This document shows positions 19,129 to 30,943 of a stretch of DNA of 33,127 nucleotides, piece by piece. The stretch is from Scedosporium boydii (taxonomy: Eukaryota; Ascomycota; Sordariomycetes; Microascales; Microascaceae), in assembly GCA_002221725.1 (NCBI GenBank), contig NJFT01000330.1, positions 1 to 33,127 of the forward strand, read 5' to 3'. Under the pieces are notes generated by a model. That model had not been told where the DNA came from and ran no database searches. It was given only the letters and a program-made list of their open reading frames with translations. Position numbers and translations under genes: made by a program. Numbering within the stretch: the stretch's first letter is position 1; every line of letters begins with the position of its first letter.

Positions 19129-20942
19129 ATGAAGCACTTAGGTCCGAGGCCCAACACTGCCTCTCCCAAATTCCCTTCCCCCCCTTTCCCTCCTTCCCAA
19201 AGGCTAACCCAAAACCACAGAATACCTCATCCCACTCACCATCCTCATCCACCTCCTCCTCGCCCCCTCCACCAAAGTCGAAGAATCCTTCTCCATCCAA
19301 GCCGCCCACGACATCCTCGTCTACGGCACGCCCACCACGGACATCAACACGCGCTTGCGCGAGTCCTACGACCACCTCACCTTCCCGGGAGCCGTTCCGC
19401 GCTCCTTCATCGGCCCCTTGCTCTTGGCCGGCGTGTCGCAGACGCTCGTGGCCGTGCTGGGGTTCCACCGCGCGCAGTTCGTCGTCAGGGCCGTGCTGGG
19501 ACTTTTTAATGCGGGGTGTTTGGTGGTGTTTGCGAGGGGGGTGAGGAGGGCTTTTGGGGAGTGGGCCGGGTGTTGGTTTGTGATGTTGTTGTGTAGTCAG
19601 TTTCATGTCATGTTTTATGCGTCGAGGACGTTGCCGAACATGTTTGCCTTTGGACTGAGTGAGTATAACCTCTTTTTTCTTATTCTTCGTTTCCACCACG
19701 CAACAGAAGTGTTAACCTCAGAAACAAATAAAAGCTACCCTGGCATTTTCATTCCTCTTGCCTCCGAAGGAAGCCAAGGAAGCCCCCCGCCGCCAGAGAC
19801 TAGCCATCACCCTCCTCGTCTTCTCAGCCATCATCTTCCGCGCCGAACTCGCCATCCTCCTCGGCACCACGGGCCTCTACCTTCTCGTAACGGGCCAAAC
19901 GAACCTCATCGATCTCATCCCCCCCTTCATCTTCTCCTCGCTCGTGGCCCTCGCCGTGTCCGTCCCCATCGACTCGTACTTCTGGCAAAAGCCCCTCTGG
20001 CCCGAACTCTGGGGGTTCTACTTCAACGCTATCCTCGGCTCCTCGTCCGACTGGGGCGTTTCCCCCTGGCACTACTACTTCACCTCCGCCATCCCGCGCA
20101 TCATCCTCAACCCGTACGCCCTACTCGTGCTCATCCCGCTCGCCGTCCTTAACCCCGCCACATCCCGCGCCGCGCGCTCTCTCCTCATTCCCAGCCTCTT
20201 ATTCGTGGCCATCTACTCCCTCCAGCCGCACAAGGAAACCCGCTTCATCTTCTACGTCTCACCGCCCCTCACCGCCGCCGCTTCGCTGGGCGCATCCACG
20301 CTGTCCCTCCGCGCGGCGAAATCCACCATCGCGCGCCTCATGACGCTCGCGCTCGTGCTCTCCGTGCTAGCGACCACGCTCGCCTCCTCCGCCATGCTCC
20401 TATTCTCATCGCTGAATTACCCCGGCGGAGACGCCCTGTCCCACCTCGCAGACGTCCTCGCCAACGATCCCCGCTCCGACGTCTCCGTGCACGCGGACGT
20501 TTTTACCTGCATGACGGGGCTTACACTCTTCGCTACGAATCCTTATGGCGTGCCCTACGGGTCTAAGCAGCCCAACGGCGTAACCGTGCGCTTCGACAAG
20601 ACCGAGGACGAAGAGACGCTAAAGAACCCGGAATTTTGGAACTCCTTCGATTACCTCCTCGTCGAGACCGGTACCACTCCCCCAAGCGGCTCGTGGGAGA
20701 CCCTCGCCGTCGTCGAAGGCCTCTCAGGTCTCGAGATCCTTAAACCGAGCGACGTGGATCCCCACGATGCGAAGGTTAGGGGACATCTAGTGGGGAAGGG
20801 CGAGGAGGTCGCGTGGTTGAGGCATTGGGTTAGGCAGGCTACGGGGGGTTGGTGGGTTGGGCCGAGGATGGTGCCGAGGATCAAGGTGTTGGGGAGGAGG
20901 GAGAGTTCGGGGGCTAAGCCAAGTGGCAGTTTTGAGGTGTAG
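19129..20942 (+). CDS. ALG12: Dolichyl-P-Man alpha-1,6-mannosyltransferase ALG12
   Basis: ALG12 is a polytopic ER enzyme of family GT22. It adds the alpha-1,6 mannose to the lipid-linked Man7 N-glycan precursor. Exons are 19129-19141, 19221-19658 and 19735-20942, for 552 residues. Family signs include KVEESFSIQAAHDIL, YDHLTFPGAVPRSFIGP, FHVMFYASRTLPN and the GT22 signature HKETRF (H316-F321). Many hydrophobic helices are present, as expected. Exon 2 to exon 3 splicing (GTGAGT donor, AAAG acceptor) restores a smooth GLTTLAFSFLLPPKEA join. Exon 1 is tiny, just MKHL plus one base, and its donor GTCCGA is poor. However, a TAA at 19205-19207 shows that exon 2 cannot simply extend upstream, and the ATG context is good. 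The start is therefore the least certain part. Confidence 0.88.
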
Positions 20943-21879
20943 AGAGAGGTCTCGGATGGTTTCGGTGCTCTCTTTTCTTGTAGATTATGCGATTTAAATT
21001 TGGGGGTTTCTTATGGGATACCTAGGCAGCTATTCAGCTCCTACGCATTCAATCTGATTCAAGGTGATGACATTGTTGTATAGTGCGATGGATGGTATCG
21101 AGAAGGTGATACAAAATGACTCTACCCGAGACGCCTTCAAGAGCCCTCCTCCTTTCAGGAATGATACTTATAGGCGCAGAAAGGATCACCCACCCAAGTC
21201 GCTACCTAGATATCAACAGGCAATGCTTCTTCTACCTCAAGGACTCCCCAAAAGCCAAAGCAGGATATTAAAAGGAACCCGAATTCCGATCATCACAGAT
21301 GACCAAGAGCAGACCAACAACCCAGAAAAAGACATTCCCAATCATAGCACCAAGCAGAAAAGACGAAAACGGGCATCATTCCATAGCCATCTCATTCTTC
21401 CCCCCTCCAGTTCCTCATAATATATAGAGAAAAAAAAAACTATAATAACCAGGGACCCTCATTCCCTTTCCCTTCCAATTCCCTAATACGAAAAGAAAAA
21501 TGACACAAAAATACCCATACAAACTTATTCCCTTTTCCCAAGCTCCATACCAACACACCCCGTCATTAGTACAACATGAAGTGAAAGTATAAGGTGCAAA
21601 AAAAAAGGAAAGAAAAGCAAGACCCAAGGAATGAAAAGGGGCATCCGAAAACAAGGGTAACACAAGACATAAAACCCCATTCCAAGTCTCCAAGAAAAGA
21701 TATAACATTCCCGCCGCCGTTAGTGAGAGAAACGAAAACGCAGCCCAATATTGACCCCCTTCGCTGTTATACGCCATCGCATCGAGGAAGAGCATGGAAA
21801 AAATAGGAAGGCAACAAGAACTCCTCTTTTTCCTTAACCCAAATCGCTTTCGACTCTTCTTCTTCCTCTTCCCGTCAGA
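20943..21879. other. Convergent 3' region between ALG12 and adenylate cyclase
   Basis: About 0.94 kb separates two convergent stop codons. It is A-rich on the + strand, with several A runs (21430-21437, 21600-21607), consistent with two overlapping or adjacent 3' untranslated regions. Short frames on both strands (for example 21064-21420 + and 21795-21415 -) lack any family resemblance. No RNA gene is seen. Confidence 0.5.
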
Positions 21880-24800
21880 CTACCCCGATTCCGTATCGCT
21901 TCCCTCATCCTCATCCTCGTCCTCACCATCTACTTCTTCCACTTCAATAGAGTCCGGCCTTCGGTTTTGCCTCTTCAGCGGCCCAAACTTGGCCCTATAC
22001 TCCTGCAGCTCGAGAAGTTGCTCCTTGAGACTATCAAGGACGCTCGGGAAAGATCCCTGGAGATCTTCAAGCCTGTTGATCCTGCCGCCGCCAGCAGCAA
22101 GATGGCGCATCGCGATGGTATTGACGCAGGTCTAGAGAAAAAAAGAAAAAAAAGTCAGCAACACGCCATATGAACCACTCTCCCCGCCAGGTAGAAGTAG
22201 TACTCACCTCGATTCGGCTCACTTGATGCTCGAAAAAGTGAATCAAGAACCCCTCCGTCACATCCCCACCACGAAGCTTCATCTTCTCCAAGACATCCAC
22301 CACCGGCGGCTTCGGCCTCGCCCCGCCTTCGAGCGAGCTGCACAGCATCTCGAGCCGTAGACTGACCCTCCAGAGCTCCCACACCATCTCCGGATCCACG
22401 GCGAAGGGGCCCGCGCTGCCCATGACAGACGCCGTGAGCTGCTTCTCGTAGGCGCCCGCCGACTCCTGCCGCTCGTGCATCTGGTGGTACTCGATGCGTC
22501 CGACGAGCGCGTGCGGGTACAGCGAGTAGACGACCTCGGGGTTCTCGAGGCCCTTGAGCTTCTTCTCGCCCATCTCCTTGACCTCGAAGCCCTGGGAGCT
22601 GAGGGCGCGGAGGTCCTTGCGGATCGACGCCGCGAACGTCTCGTCTTCGAAGTCTTCTTCCGTGCTGGCCGATCCGTTCCGGTCGGTGTCTTGGTAGTTC
22701 TCGAGACAGCGCTGGATCTCTGAGATAAAGTCTGATGAGACGGTAATTTGGCCACCGTCGGCGACCGCAGAGATACGCGAGGCTTTGTTGACCATGGGAC
22801 CGAAGTAGTCCATTCGGCGCGTCACCGGATCGGTCTCGCTGACAGTCTCTCCGAAATGGATACCCATTCGAACCGAGAGACCCTTAAAAATGAGACTGCC
22901 GTCCTTGTCGTACATAGCCTGTCCTGAAAGAGAATTGACAACTTCCGCCGGCCAGTTGACTTCGAGAAGCTGCATCTGCACGGCAAAACACCACAGTAAG
23001 GCCGACGTTGCAGTTGGGAACGACACCATAAAAGCATCTCCTTCAGTCTTGACCTCGTATCCGCCAATGTGCCGAAGCTGTCTTCGCATGACTTCGTTAT
23101 GCAGCTTGATTGCCGAGCGCATGGCCGAGGGATACATCTCCCACAGCGTGGTAGAGTTCTTGATATCCGTAAAAACGATAGAGACGTTGCCGGTAGGTGC
23201 AGGAATCTCGGCCTCGAGGCGTTGTAGCGTAGAGTCGAGGACGTCGCCCTTCTTCTTGGTCCGCTTGGTTGCCTGCATCTGCATGTCCTCCGGCAGGCCC
23301 GACGGCCATAGCATGCTAGGCCGGCCGCGCGACCTCTCCACCCGTCGCTTCAGATCGGCCACGCTGATCATCATCACCATGATCTTGCCTGTGGCGCCGT
23401 AGGCAATGGCAAGATCTCGGAGCTTCTGGGCGGCCCTCATCAAGTCCCGCCGCTCGGCCCTGGTCACGTCGACGACGAGGCCGGGGGACAGGTACTCCCA
23501 GAGCTCCCTCGTAGCTAGTAGGATGATATCATCCTGCTCTCGGATGGTGATGTGGCTGACGTGCGGTGCAGCCTGTACCGCCGGCATAAGGTTGACGTAT
23601 CCGAAGGCTCGCGAAACCTCGAGCTGGTCATTGAGAAGTCCATGCCTAGAGACCCAGCCGCCCGCTTCTCGAATGCGTTGTCGCTCGCTCGGTTCGGCAG
23701 GGTCGTGCTTCCGGGTGAGAATCTTATGTGTACCCTCCGTGATGAGCATCGCCTGCGCGTCGCCAACGTTGGCCACATACAGCTCCATGCCTTGAAGGTA
23801 GAGGATTGTCGCCACACCACCCGAGTTCAAGTCTTCGGTGCTCAAAACAAGAGGCGCCGGCTGCGACATACTGCGCATGGTCTTGAAAGACCGCGAGCGT
23901 TCGTCAATATGTTGCGTAGCAATGGTGGCGAGGTCCTTGTTTAGCGACAAGAAGGCTCGGCGAAGCGCATCCACAGGTGTCTCCCCGATCCACGTTCTTA
24001 GCAACTTCAACTCGGTCGTGAGGATACGGCCAAAGTTTTCGTGCAGGAACTTGGCGATCTTTGACCCGCCATTCGACAGGGCCTGGCCGTCGAACAAGCC
24101 CAACAGCATTTCCGAGTCTGACGAATTGAAGCGGGGCACTACCAAATCGACGGTCGATAAATGCTCGTTCTTGCCCAAAGTATCAGCCATACCATAGGGT
24201 AGATGTCCCGCCATCGATCCCGAGGTTCGCACACGACGGTCCTCGCTCTGATCAGGGATCCGCGGCTGGGTTAGAGTGACATCCATAAGGCCAAGAACAC
24301 GCAAGTTTTGCAAGCGGTTGAAGTCGGCATACTGTTCGCCGTTCATAGAGTAATGATCCCGCTGGTTCACGGTCTGCTTGATCTCCAACCTCTTATTACC
24401 GGACAAGTTGAGGAATCGAAGTTCCGGGTTGAGGTTCCAGTTCCAGTCGTAGGGGACGTTGGAGATGTTGTACTTGAGATAATTGCTCCCGCAGTCGAAC
24501 ACCGCAAGTTTCTTCGCCCTCGAGATGTCTGCGGGCAAGTTCGTAAACTTGTTGGCATTGATGTGAAGGACCTGGAGAAGGCTGGTTTCTTCGAGGTCAT
24601 CCGCCGGAAGGGTTGTCAGCTCGTTACCCGAGAGATACAGCTCAACAAGCTGAGGCCAGCTCTTAATTAGTCTCTGCGGCATATCGCCGATCTCATTGTA
24701 AGATAGATTTAGGACTCTAAGCTCCGGCAAAAGGACAATCTGATCGAAGACATCGTCGTCGAGCTGGTTATCTGCCAGGTGAAGAGCCCTAAGCGATCCA

Positions 24801-27800
24801 GCAAAAGTATTCGCAAGTCTCGTTGATAGACTCGAATCCTTTCTTGCGCTCGACGGCATGCCGGTCGACATGGTCCCGGCAGATGTCGACCGAGACACAA
24901 CCGATGTTTTCCGGCCGCCTTTGCCATAAACAGACACCATAGAATTCTTCCTATCCGGCCCGCCGGGCACCGGCGAAGGCCCGACGCTCAACAACGTGCT
25001 CGATGCCTGGCTAGGCCGTCGCGACGGGTCGTTAAGGTCTTCCATGCTCGGCTTCGTCGTGACCGTACCAGACACAGACCCGTACTTGCTGCCAGCGCCA
25101 GGAGGGCCTCCGTCCTCGCCCGGTAGCCGCGGTGCCCTTGACGCAGGCTTGGGGAAGTTGTCCAGCACGTTTGACGAGGCGTTTAAAACCTCAAGCTTGT
25201 TCGCCCACCAAATCTCCATCGGAAGCTTACGAATGTTGTTGCCGCGGATATCGAGATGACGCAGCTCCGTCAAGCATCCAATCTGCGGCGGGAGGGTGCC
25301 GACGGTGTTATGGGCGATACTGAAGTGCTCGAGTCTAGTGAGTTTACCGATGTGCGGCGGAAGGGACACGAAGTAGTTCTTATCGAGAATGAGACGTTCC
25401 AAGTTGAGAATGTGGTGGAACGACTCGTCAATACTGGCAAGCTGCGCGTTCGAAAGGTTCAACGACTTTAGCGTTAAGACGGGCTGCATAATCTCGAATT
25501 TGGTGACCGGGTTCGAGTTCAGCTTGAGGGTTCGCAGCGTCTCGAAGGAGCCGATAAAGCGCGATACCGAATTATGATCCGCCGACAGAATCTCGAGCTT
25601 GGGCAGCTGCGAGATGATGTCGATGCTGTTGATGGCATTATACTTGATGTCGAGCTCTCGCAGGCTCAAGAGCTCGTTAAAGGTGTCGGGAAGCGCATTG
25701 GAAAGCCTGTTGTTCGTAATCACGAACCGTTCTAGGTTCTTCAACTTGCCAATGTCATCAGGCAGGCTTGCTATCGAGTTGAAGCTAAGATCGAGATCCA
25801 CCAAGCTCTCCAGCTCGCACAAGAAGTCGGGGAAGACGTCGAGGAAGTTAGAGGAAATATTAAGAGTGCGCAGAGACTTGTGTAAACCAAAGTAGGAGGG
25901 AAGGCGCTTGAGTCGGTTATTGGCTAGGTTCAGCTTGAGCAAGCCGGGAAGGTTGTCGAGTTCGGCATTGTCGAGCTGCTCCAGGTGATTGTTCGACACG
26001 TCGAGGTAAGTAAGCTTGGAAGCGCGGCTCAAGCTCGGAGGCAGCTTGCGCGCCTCATTGTTGTTGAACTTGATATCTCTGAGATTTGTACATGACTGGA
26101 TGAAATCTCGGGGTACATCGAGAGACAGGTTTCTCGACAGATTGAGCGACACGATTTCGCCAGATTTTGGGTAGAGGGATAGAGGAATGTTGAAGAGGTT
26201 GCGGCCAGAAAGGTCGACATTGTTAAACTTTTGCATGCGACCCAGTGAAAAGTCTTGGGGCCTGAACTCGCTCTCCATGGCAGAGAGGAACATGAACCGA
26301 CAGAGGTAACTATTGTCCTCGCGACCAACCTCTTCTAGCCTGTCCCTATCCTCGTAGCCAAACTGTTGAAGCAGGCGCTTCTGCAATATCAGCGGTCGCT
26401 CCATGGCCGAGAGAATGCGCACCAGCTCTCGTTTGCGCAAGATGATGTGGAAATTGGGTAGACCATCCTTCCCTATGCCCATCTTCTTGCCTATAGAATC
26501 GATCACATCCGATACTGTGGATGCGAGCGGTACGGAGAGGGTTGTAAATGTACCGTCGGCCTTGAAGATACGGATGCAGTACGGCATATCACCCTCGCCC
26601 TTCGCCGGGGCCTCTAGTTCGTCGACGTCCGGAATGTGGTACGAGTTGTCCTCGGTATTGCGACGAACAGCCCAGCTGTCGGGGGCATTCCAGGCGCCGT
26701 TGACGATGCCCGGCTCCAGCTGCTCGCTATCATGTCTCGTGCTGGCGGTCTCATCCATTGGAGTCAATGCCGCGGCGGGTCGGTTCAGGATACCGTCCAT
26801 GTCGCCCAGGTCCGTATCGAGATAGAAGACGGTTCCATCTTTGTATTGGTCGGTAGGGCCGATCGCCTCGTCGGTCGCATCATACGTTCGGGGAGCTTTC
26901 GACTTTTTGGAAGAGAAAGGGAATTTGTTATTGAACGTCGCACCGCGGGGGGGGACCGGTCGTAATTCGAGGGGCTCGAAAGTTTCGATAGTATAATTAG
27001 AAGCAGGAGAATCCGTTCTCTTCAGCTCGGGTCGCGATGATTTCGAAGCGAGGGATCGGCTCGATTTGGGGAGATCACGCAGCTTGTTCCCATCCTCATC
27101 TTTCTCCCTATTCCTCCGCAGGCGACCAAGGAGACCTCGTTTCGGTGGGTGGACAGGCGAAGTCTGTCCATCAAACGAGCCCGCTTTCACGGGAGGCGTG
27201 GGACTATGAGCTCGGGATCTCGCACCGCTGTAGGTAGCCGCCGAACCACCGCGATCCCGAGGCGCATGCAGAGAATCCTCTCTTGTTATCGAGGGACGAA
27301 GAGCCCGTGGGTCGTCATTGCTCTTGTTGTGACGGTGGTGACCAGAGAGGTGGACGATGGAGTGGCCGGATCTCGAAGATGACGCGGTTTTGGGGGGCTC
27401 TCGCGAAGATGCGCCGCCTTCACTCATATATCGATCCCGGTCAGGGCCGGTCAAGATGTCGCGAACCGGTGCCTCGCCATATCGTGCAATATCCTACACA
27501 TTTCGGATCAGTCTTTGCCCGCGTCTTTTTTCGAAGCCGGATCTTAATCGTGGTGCAGAAAAGAAGAAGAAAAGGCAAAAAAAGAAAAGAAAAAAAAGCA
27601 AGGTACTCACCTCAGCCTCCTGGTAAAGGAAGGGAACAACCTCCGGCGCGGGCACGGGAGTTCGGGGTCTCGAGGAAGAAGGGGAGGCATCACGGGTATG
27701 ATCAGTTGCGTTGGAGTAATTACGATCCCGATGGACCCGACTATGACTATAGGACCGCGGCCGGTTGTCCTTTGGCGGGACGGCGGGCGGGAGGCTAGTG

Positions 27801-28889
27801 TCTGATCCAGGAAACTCTTCACCGAAGAAGCCTTGGAGCTTCCGCAGTCCACCGCGAGCCAAGCTATTCTTCGAACCTTGGCTGCTAAGCGTCGTAATGC
27901 TAGCGATCGACGGACGCCTCTCATCAGGATAACCGGCATCAGGAGAATCAGGCACGTTCAAATTCGAACCGGAGCTCGTACCAGTACGGTAGTTCGGCGG
28001 GAGGTTGAAGCTTGGCGAGGCGTGGGAACTGACGGAAACGTTGTCGCTCGAATCATTATAGAAGCTCATGGGCACGTTAGGAGATGTGACGTTGATGTTA
28101 TTGTTACTTGATGATGAAGTCGCCCAGGGCGCTACTTGGCCAAGGTTAGAATGACCAGCCGACGGGGCGCCATGGTTATTTCGAGAAGATCGCGAGCCGG
28201 CGGGCTCCAGAACGGCGAGATCCTGACGATAGTTGGCCAGGTCGCTCATCCTGCGATCACGCAGCGATACGCTCGAGGCGGAGGACGGACGGCGGTTGAA
28301 GCTCGTAGAGGTAGGCGACACTTGCTGGTCATCGACTGAATTTGATCGACTAAAGGAGGAAGTGTCGGGTCAGCAACACACACGAGCTTTGGAATCATAG
28401 ACCACGAAGGACAAAAATAAGATCAAATCCGATGACAACTGGTGGACAAGGAAGAGAGCAGAGCGCAAGTATCACAAGCAAGAGCACCAGTTCTGGTAGC
28501 AGAGACCAGCGCAACAGTGACATTGACATTGCCATTTGCCATCTGCCATCTGCCATCATGGAGCTCTTTGGAATGACAAAGCACAGGACACTTGTGAGGC
28601 AGGCTTGGCATTTTTAGGATTCTAAACAGGGCAGGGGGGGGAGGGCACCAGCCGAGAAGCTTGCTCCCATTTGCATGAAGAAATGAATGCAAGAAACAAA
28701 GGAAAAAAAGAATACTCACGCTAAAAGTCCACTCTCTTCTAACTTTAATCGTATAGGGACCGCCCTCCTCGACGAGGAAGACGAGGAGTGGAATATCGAA
28801 GGCCTTATTGTGCTATTTGACCGACCACTATCGGTGCTTGAGCCCGTTAGCGAGCTAAAGCGGGAGGACTTGGAGTCCTTCCGAGTCAT
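21880..28889 (-). CDS. cyr1: Fungal adenylate cyclase (RA, LRR, PP2C-like, cyclase)
   Basis: This enzyme makes cAMP from ATP and feeds protein kinase A signalling. In filamentous fungi it is known as cr-1, uac1, FAC1 or MAC1. Exons are 28889-28720, 28349-27611, 27493-22208 and 22131-21880, giving 2148 residues. All joins are in phase, with GTGAGT donors. Order of parts: Ser-rich disordered N-terminus (1-600); Ras-association domain (about 606-704); leucine-rich repeats (about 727-1090 and 1200-1340) split by a low-complexity linker; PP2C-like domain (about 1400-1680) with LFDGQA where active phosphatases have LFDGHGG; class III cyclase domain with VFTDIKNSTTLWE (metal Asp D1746), EGDAFMVSF and FGPMVNKASRI; and an acidic C-terminal tail. 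Intron 1 is 370 nt, long for this genome. A 10-codon upstream frame overlaps the start codon. This is the clearest gene in the window. Confidence 0.95.
28531..28558. repeat. Four 7-bp GCCATCT-like repeats in cyr1 intron 1
   Basis: Four head-to-tail heptamers (GCCATTT, GCCATCT, GCCATCT, GCCATCA) lie within the long first intron of adenylate cyclase (28719-28350). On the coding strand they read as AGATGGC units. A minisatellite origin is likely, and no function is evident. Confidence 0.8.
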
Positions 28890-28918
28890 GGCTGCTGTTG
28901 TTTGGAGTCAAAGAGCAT
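28886..28918 (-). promoter_or_regulatory. uORF overlapping the adenylate cyclase start codon
   Basis: An upstream ATG at 28918-28916 opens a 10-codon frame reading MLFDSKQQQP. Its TGA overlaps the main ATG in an ATGA arrangement (28889-28886). Such an overlap allows termination-reinitiation or reduces initiation at the main start. A second minimal frame, ATG-ACC-TGA, lies at 29169-29161. No other ATG occurs on the minus strand between 28919 and 29160. Whether both lie in the mRNA is not known from sequence alone. Confidence 0.55.
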
Positions 28919-29274
28919 CTCGAGCGAAGAGGTAGAATGGGTCGACGAGCGAGGAAGAACGATCGGCAGCGATGGAGAGCGTGATTCCGATACTTCGGCG
29001 CCGAGAGATGGGTGCGGCGAGATGAAGTTGAAGGGGCCCACGAAATGCGAGAGGCAGCGGCGGCAACGGCAGCAGTGGTCGAGGCAGAGTTAATTAGCGG
29101 TAGAGGTAGCGGAGAGGGTGGCGGAGAGAACAAGAAAAGGCACAAGCGTGGGTGTCTCCTTCAGGTCATCTCGCCAGGTAAGTTGGGGCCGTCGGAAGAT
29201 GGGAGATAAATCGCGTGTTTCGTCGAGAAATTCGTCGGGAGATTAATCCAATCGATCGACGCGGTGTTGTGGTC

Positions 29275-29301
29275 TCGTCGTCGTCGTCGTCGTCGTCGTC
29301 G
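29275..29301. repeat. (TCG)9 trinucleotide microsatellite
   Basis: Nine perfect TCG units lie about 390 bases upstream of the adenylate cyclase start codon. They read as CGA units on the cyclase coding strand. They probably sit in the 5' leader or proximal promoter and are likely to vary in length. Confidence 0.9.
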
Positions 29302-29597
29302 GGAGGTGGAGATTGATCGCAGGCTCTGGCGGGGGAGTTTGGGGGCAAAGAGAAACCGATGATGATGTCGACGTCGATGGGGCTGAACCTGTGCTGTGTG
29401 CTGATTCTGTCCTTGGCCTGATGGATCAAATGGTCGAAAGAAGTGGAGTACGAAGTTAGAGAGGTTCAAGGTTTCTGCGGCGGGATGCTGGGGCACCTTG
29501 GAAGCGACCGCGTGGTTGGTGAGAGTCAAAATGTGGGAGGTGGTCAGTGTGTAGAAGTTATGTGCCTGTTTTGAGCCAGTTTGAGCTAGCACGCACA

Positions 29598-30037
29598 GTA
29601 CCTCAGTACACAGGTACAACGAGGAGTACCAAGTACGAGGTAGTGTACCAGGTACGTACAAGTAGCAGCACAAGGTTCGAATGATTCCATTCATTGAGAC
29701 TGGGCTCATGGCTGGCACGACCCCTCGACTCCATGGTTCCTTGCGTGGGGCGGGCAAGTTCGGCACCACGTTGCCAGTACTCTGAGCTATGAGGTACCCT
29801 CTAAAGTAGAGCCGACATATTCTGTGTATTGTACTTCGTACATTGCTGTCAACGGAGCCTTGAGACATTAGACAACATTGATGACACGACAGGTCGAAGA
29901 AATCAAATACTCAAGGTGCGTCTTGATTGTGGTACACAAAAGTACATGTAGTACCCAAGTATTATGTGAGGACGAAGAGAAGTGTACAATTGTACCTGAC
30001 TACCTGACTTCACAGCGAAGTACGAAGTACGAAGTAC
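29598..30037. repeat. Dense cluster of GTAC tetramers ending in (GAAGTAC)3
   Basis: I count 20 GTAC tetramers in about 440 bases, eight of them between 29598 and 29659. Fewer than two would be expected by chance. The block ends in three perfect tandem GAAGTAC heptamers (30017-30037) and includes GTACTTCGTAC at 29831-29841. Each GTAC is self-complementary, so the tract can form many small hairpins. Confidence 0.8.
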
Positions 30038-30943
30038 CTCGAGCTGTCTCCACGACATGCCCGACTGGTCTGACCTGGTCTTGGGGTATCAATCGTTTTA
30101 GTGCAGTCAGCGGCTGGGGGCGGGTCTCTTGATCCATGCCGCGAAAAGTTACACTTGACGACGAAAAACGTTTCGGCAATATTAGTGTACAAGACCGACC
30201 CTATTTGACATGCTGGAACTCGTTGTATTTCACTAACACCCGCCGGACGTCAATGCTCCATGATGTTGCTGCAGGGGGAGTGTCATTGAAGACAAAGTGT
30301 TGGTGCTAAATAAACACTGGCATCACACCAGAAACGCAAGCCACCTCGAAGTATCAATCAATTCAAATGATTTCAATTTCAATGTTCCATCACAGAAACA
30401 ATAGACAGGCTAGGCGGGTGGCCGCCTCAGACAAGTACAATTCATACCAATAATACATAATAAAGCATCGTCATTGATGGACCGAGTCCTCAACGTAGGA
30501 TTGAGACTTCAAAAAGGAAGAAAAAAGAAAGCCAAAAGTGGGACAGTCAAGCCTCGCCTTGGCCTTTGTTGCAGAGTCAACGAGCAACACTTTTGGTGCG
30601 TTGCCGATCGGTCGCTCAAACAAGGTGGTCTCTCCAGTTCATGGACAGACGGTGCTGTTTTCACTACCTTGATTGGGCAATTTCATCTCCAGCTTCGGTC
30701 TACACTAAATCATCCCAGATGTATTTTGAACGATAACAAATAATGGTCGAGCTCTCGCCAGACATTCTATCGGTCATCGGATGGTTCACAAGACACCGAA
30801 AGATCCCTCGAAGGAGTCCCATCGACAGATTCTCAAGATGATATTCCACAAAAAGAAAAAGAAAGTTGGTTTTATTTAGTGGGAACGGGATACAAAGCGG
30901 GTTACCCAAGAGTTTTGCGACTCTTCAGAACCAGACAAGCATT

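Larger units (their letters stand above)
28919..30943. other. Adenylate cyclase promoter/leader and intergenic DNA
   Basis: About 2 kb lies between the cyclase start and the stop of the next minus-strand gene. It holds a (TCG)9 microsatellite and a dense cluster of GTAC tetramers (29598-30037). A 235-codon minus frame (29868-29161) is Arg/His/Thr-rich, crosses both the GTAC cluster and the (TCG)9 tract, and is judged spurious. The part nearest the cyclase start is probably its long 5' leader. Confidence 0.5.

Noticed and set aside
29161..29868. 235-codon minus-strand frame upstream of adenylate cyclase
   Set aside because: It runs through the (TCG)9 microsatellite and part of the GTAC cluster, has an Arg run from the repeat and no family resemblance. 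It is more likely leader and promoter DNA.
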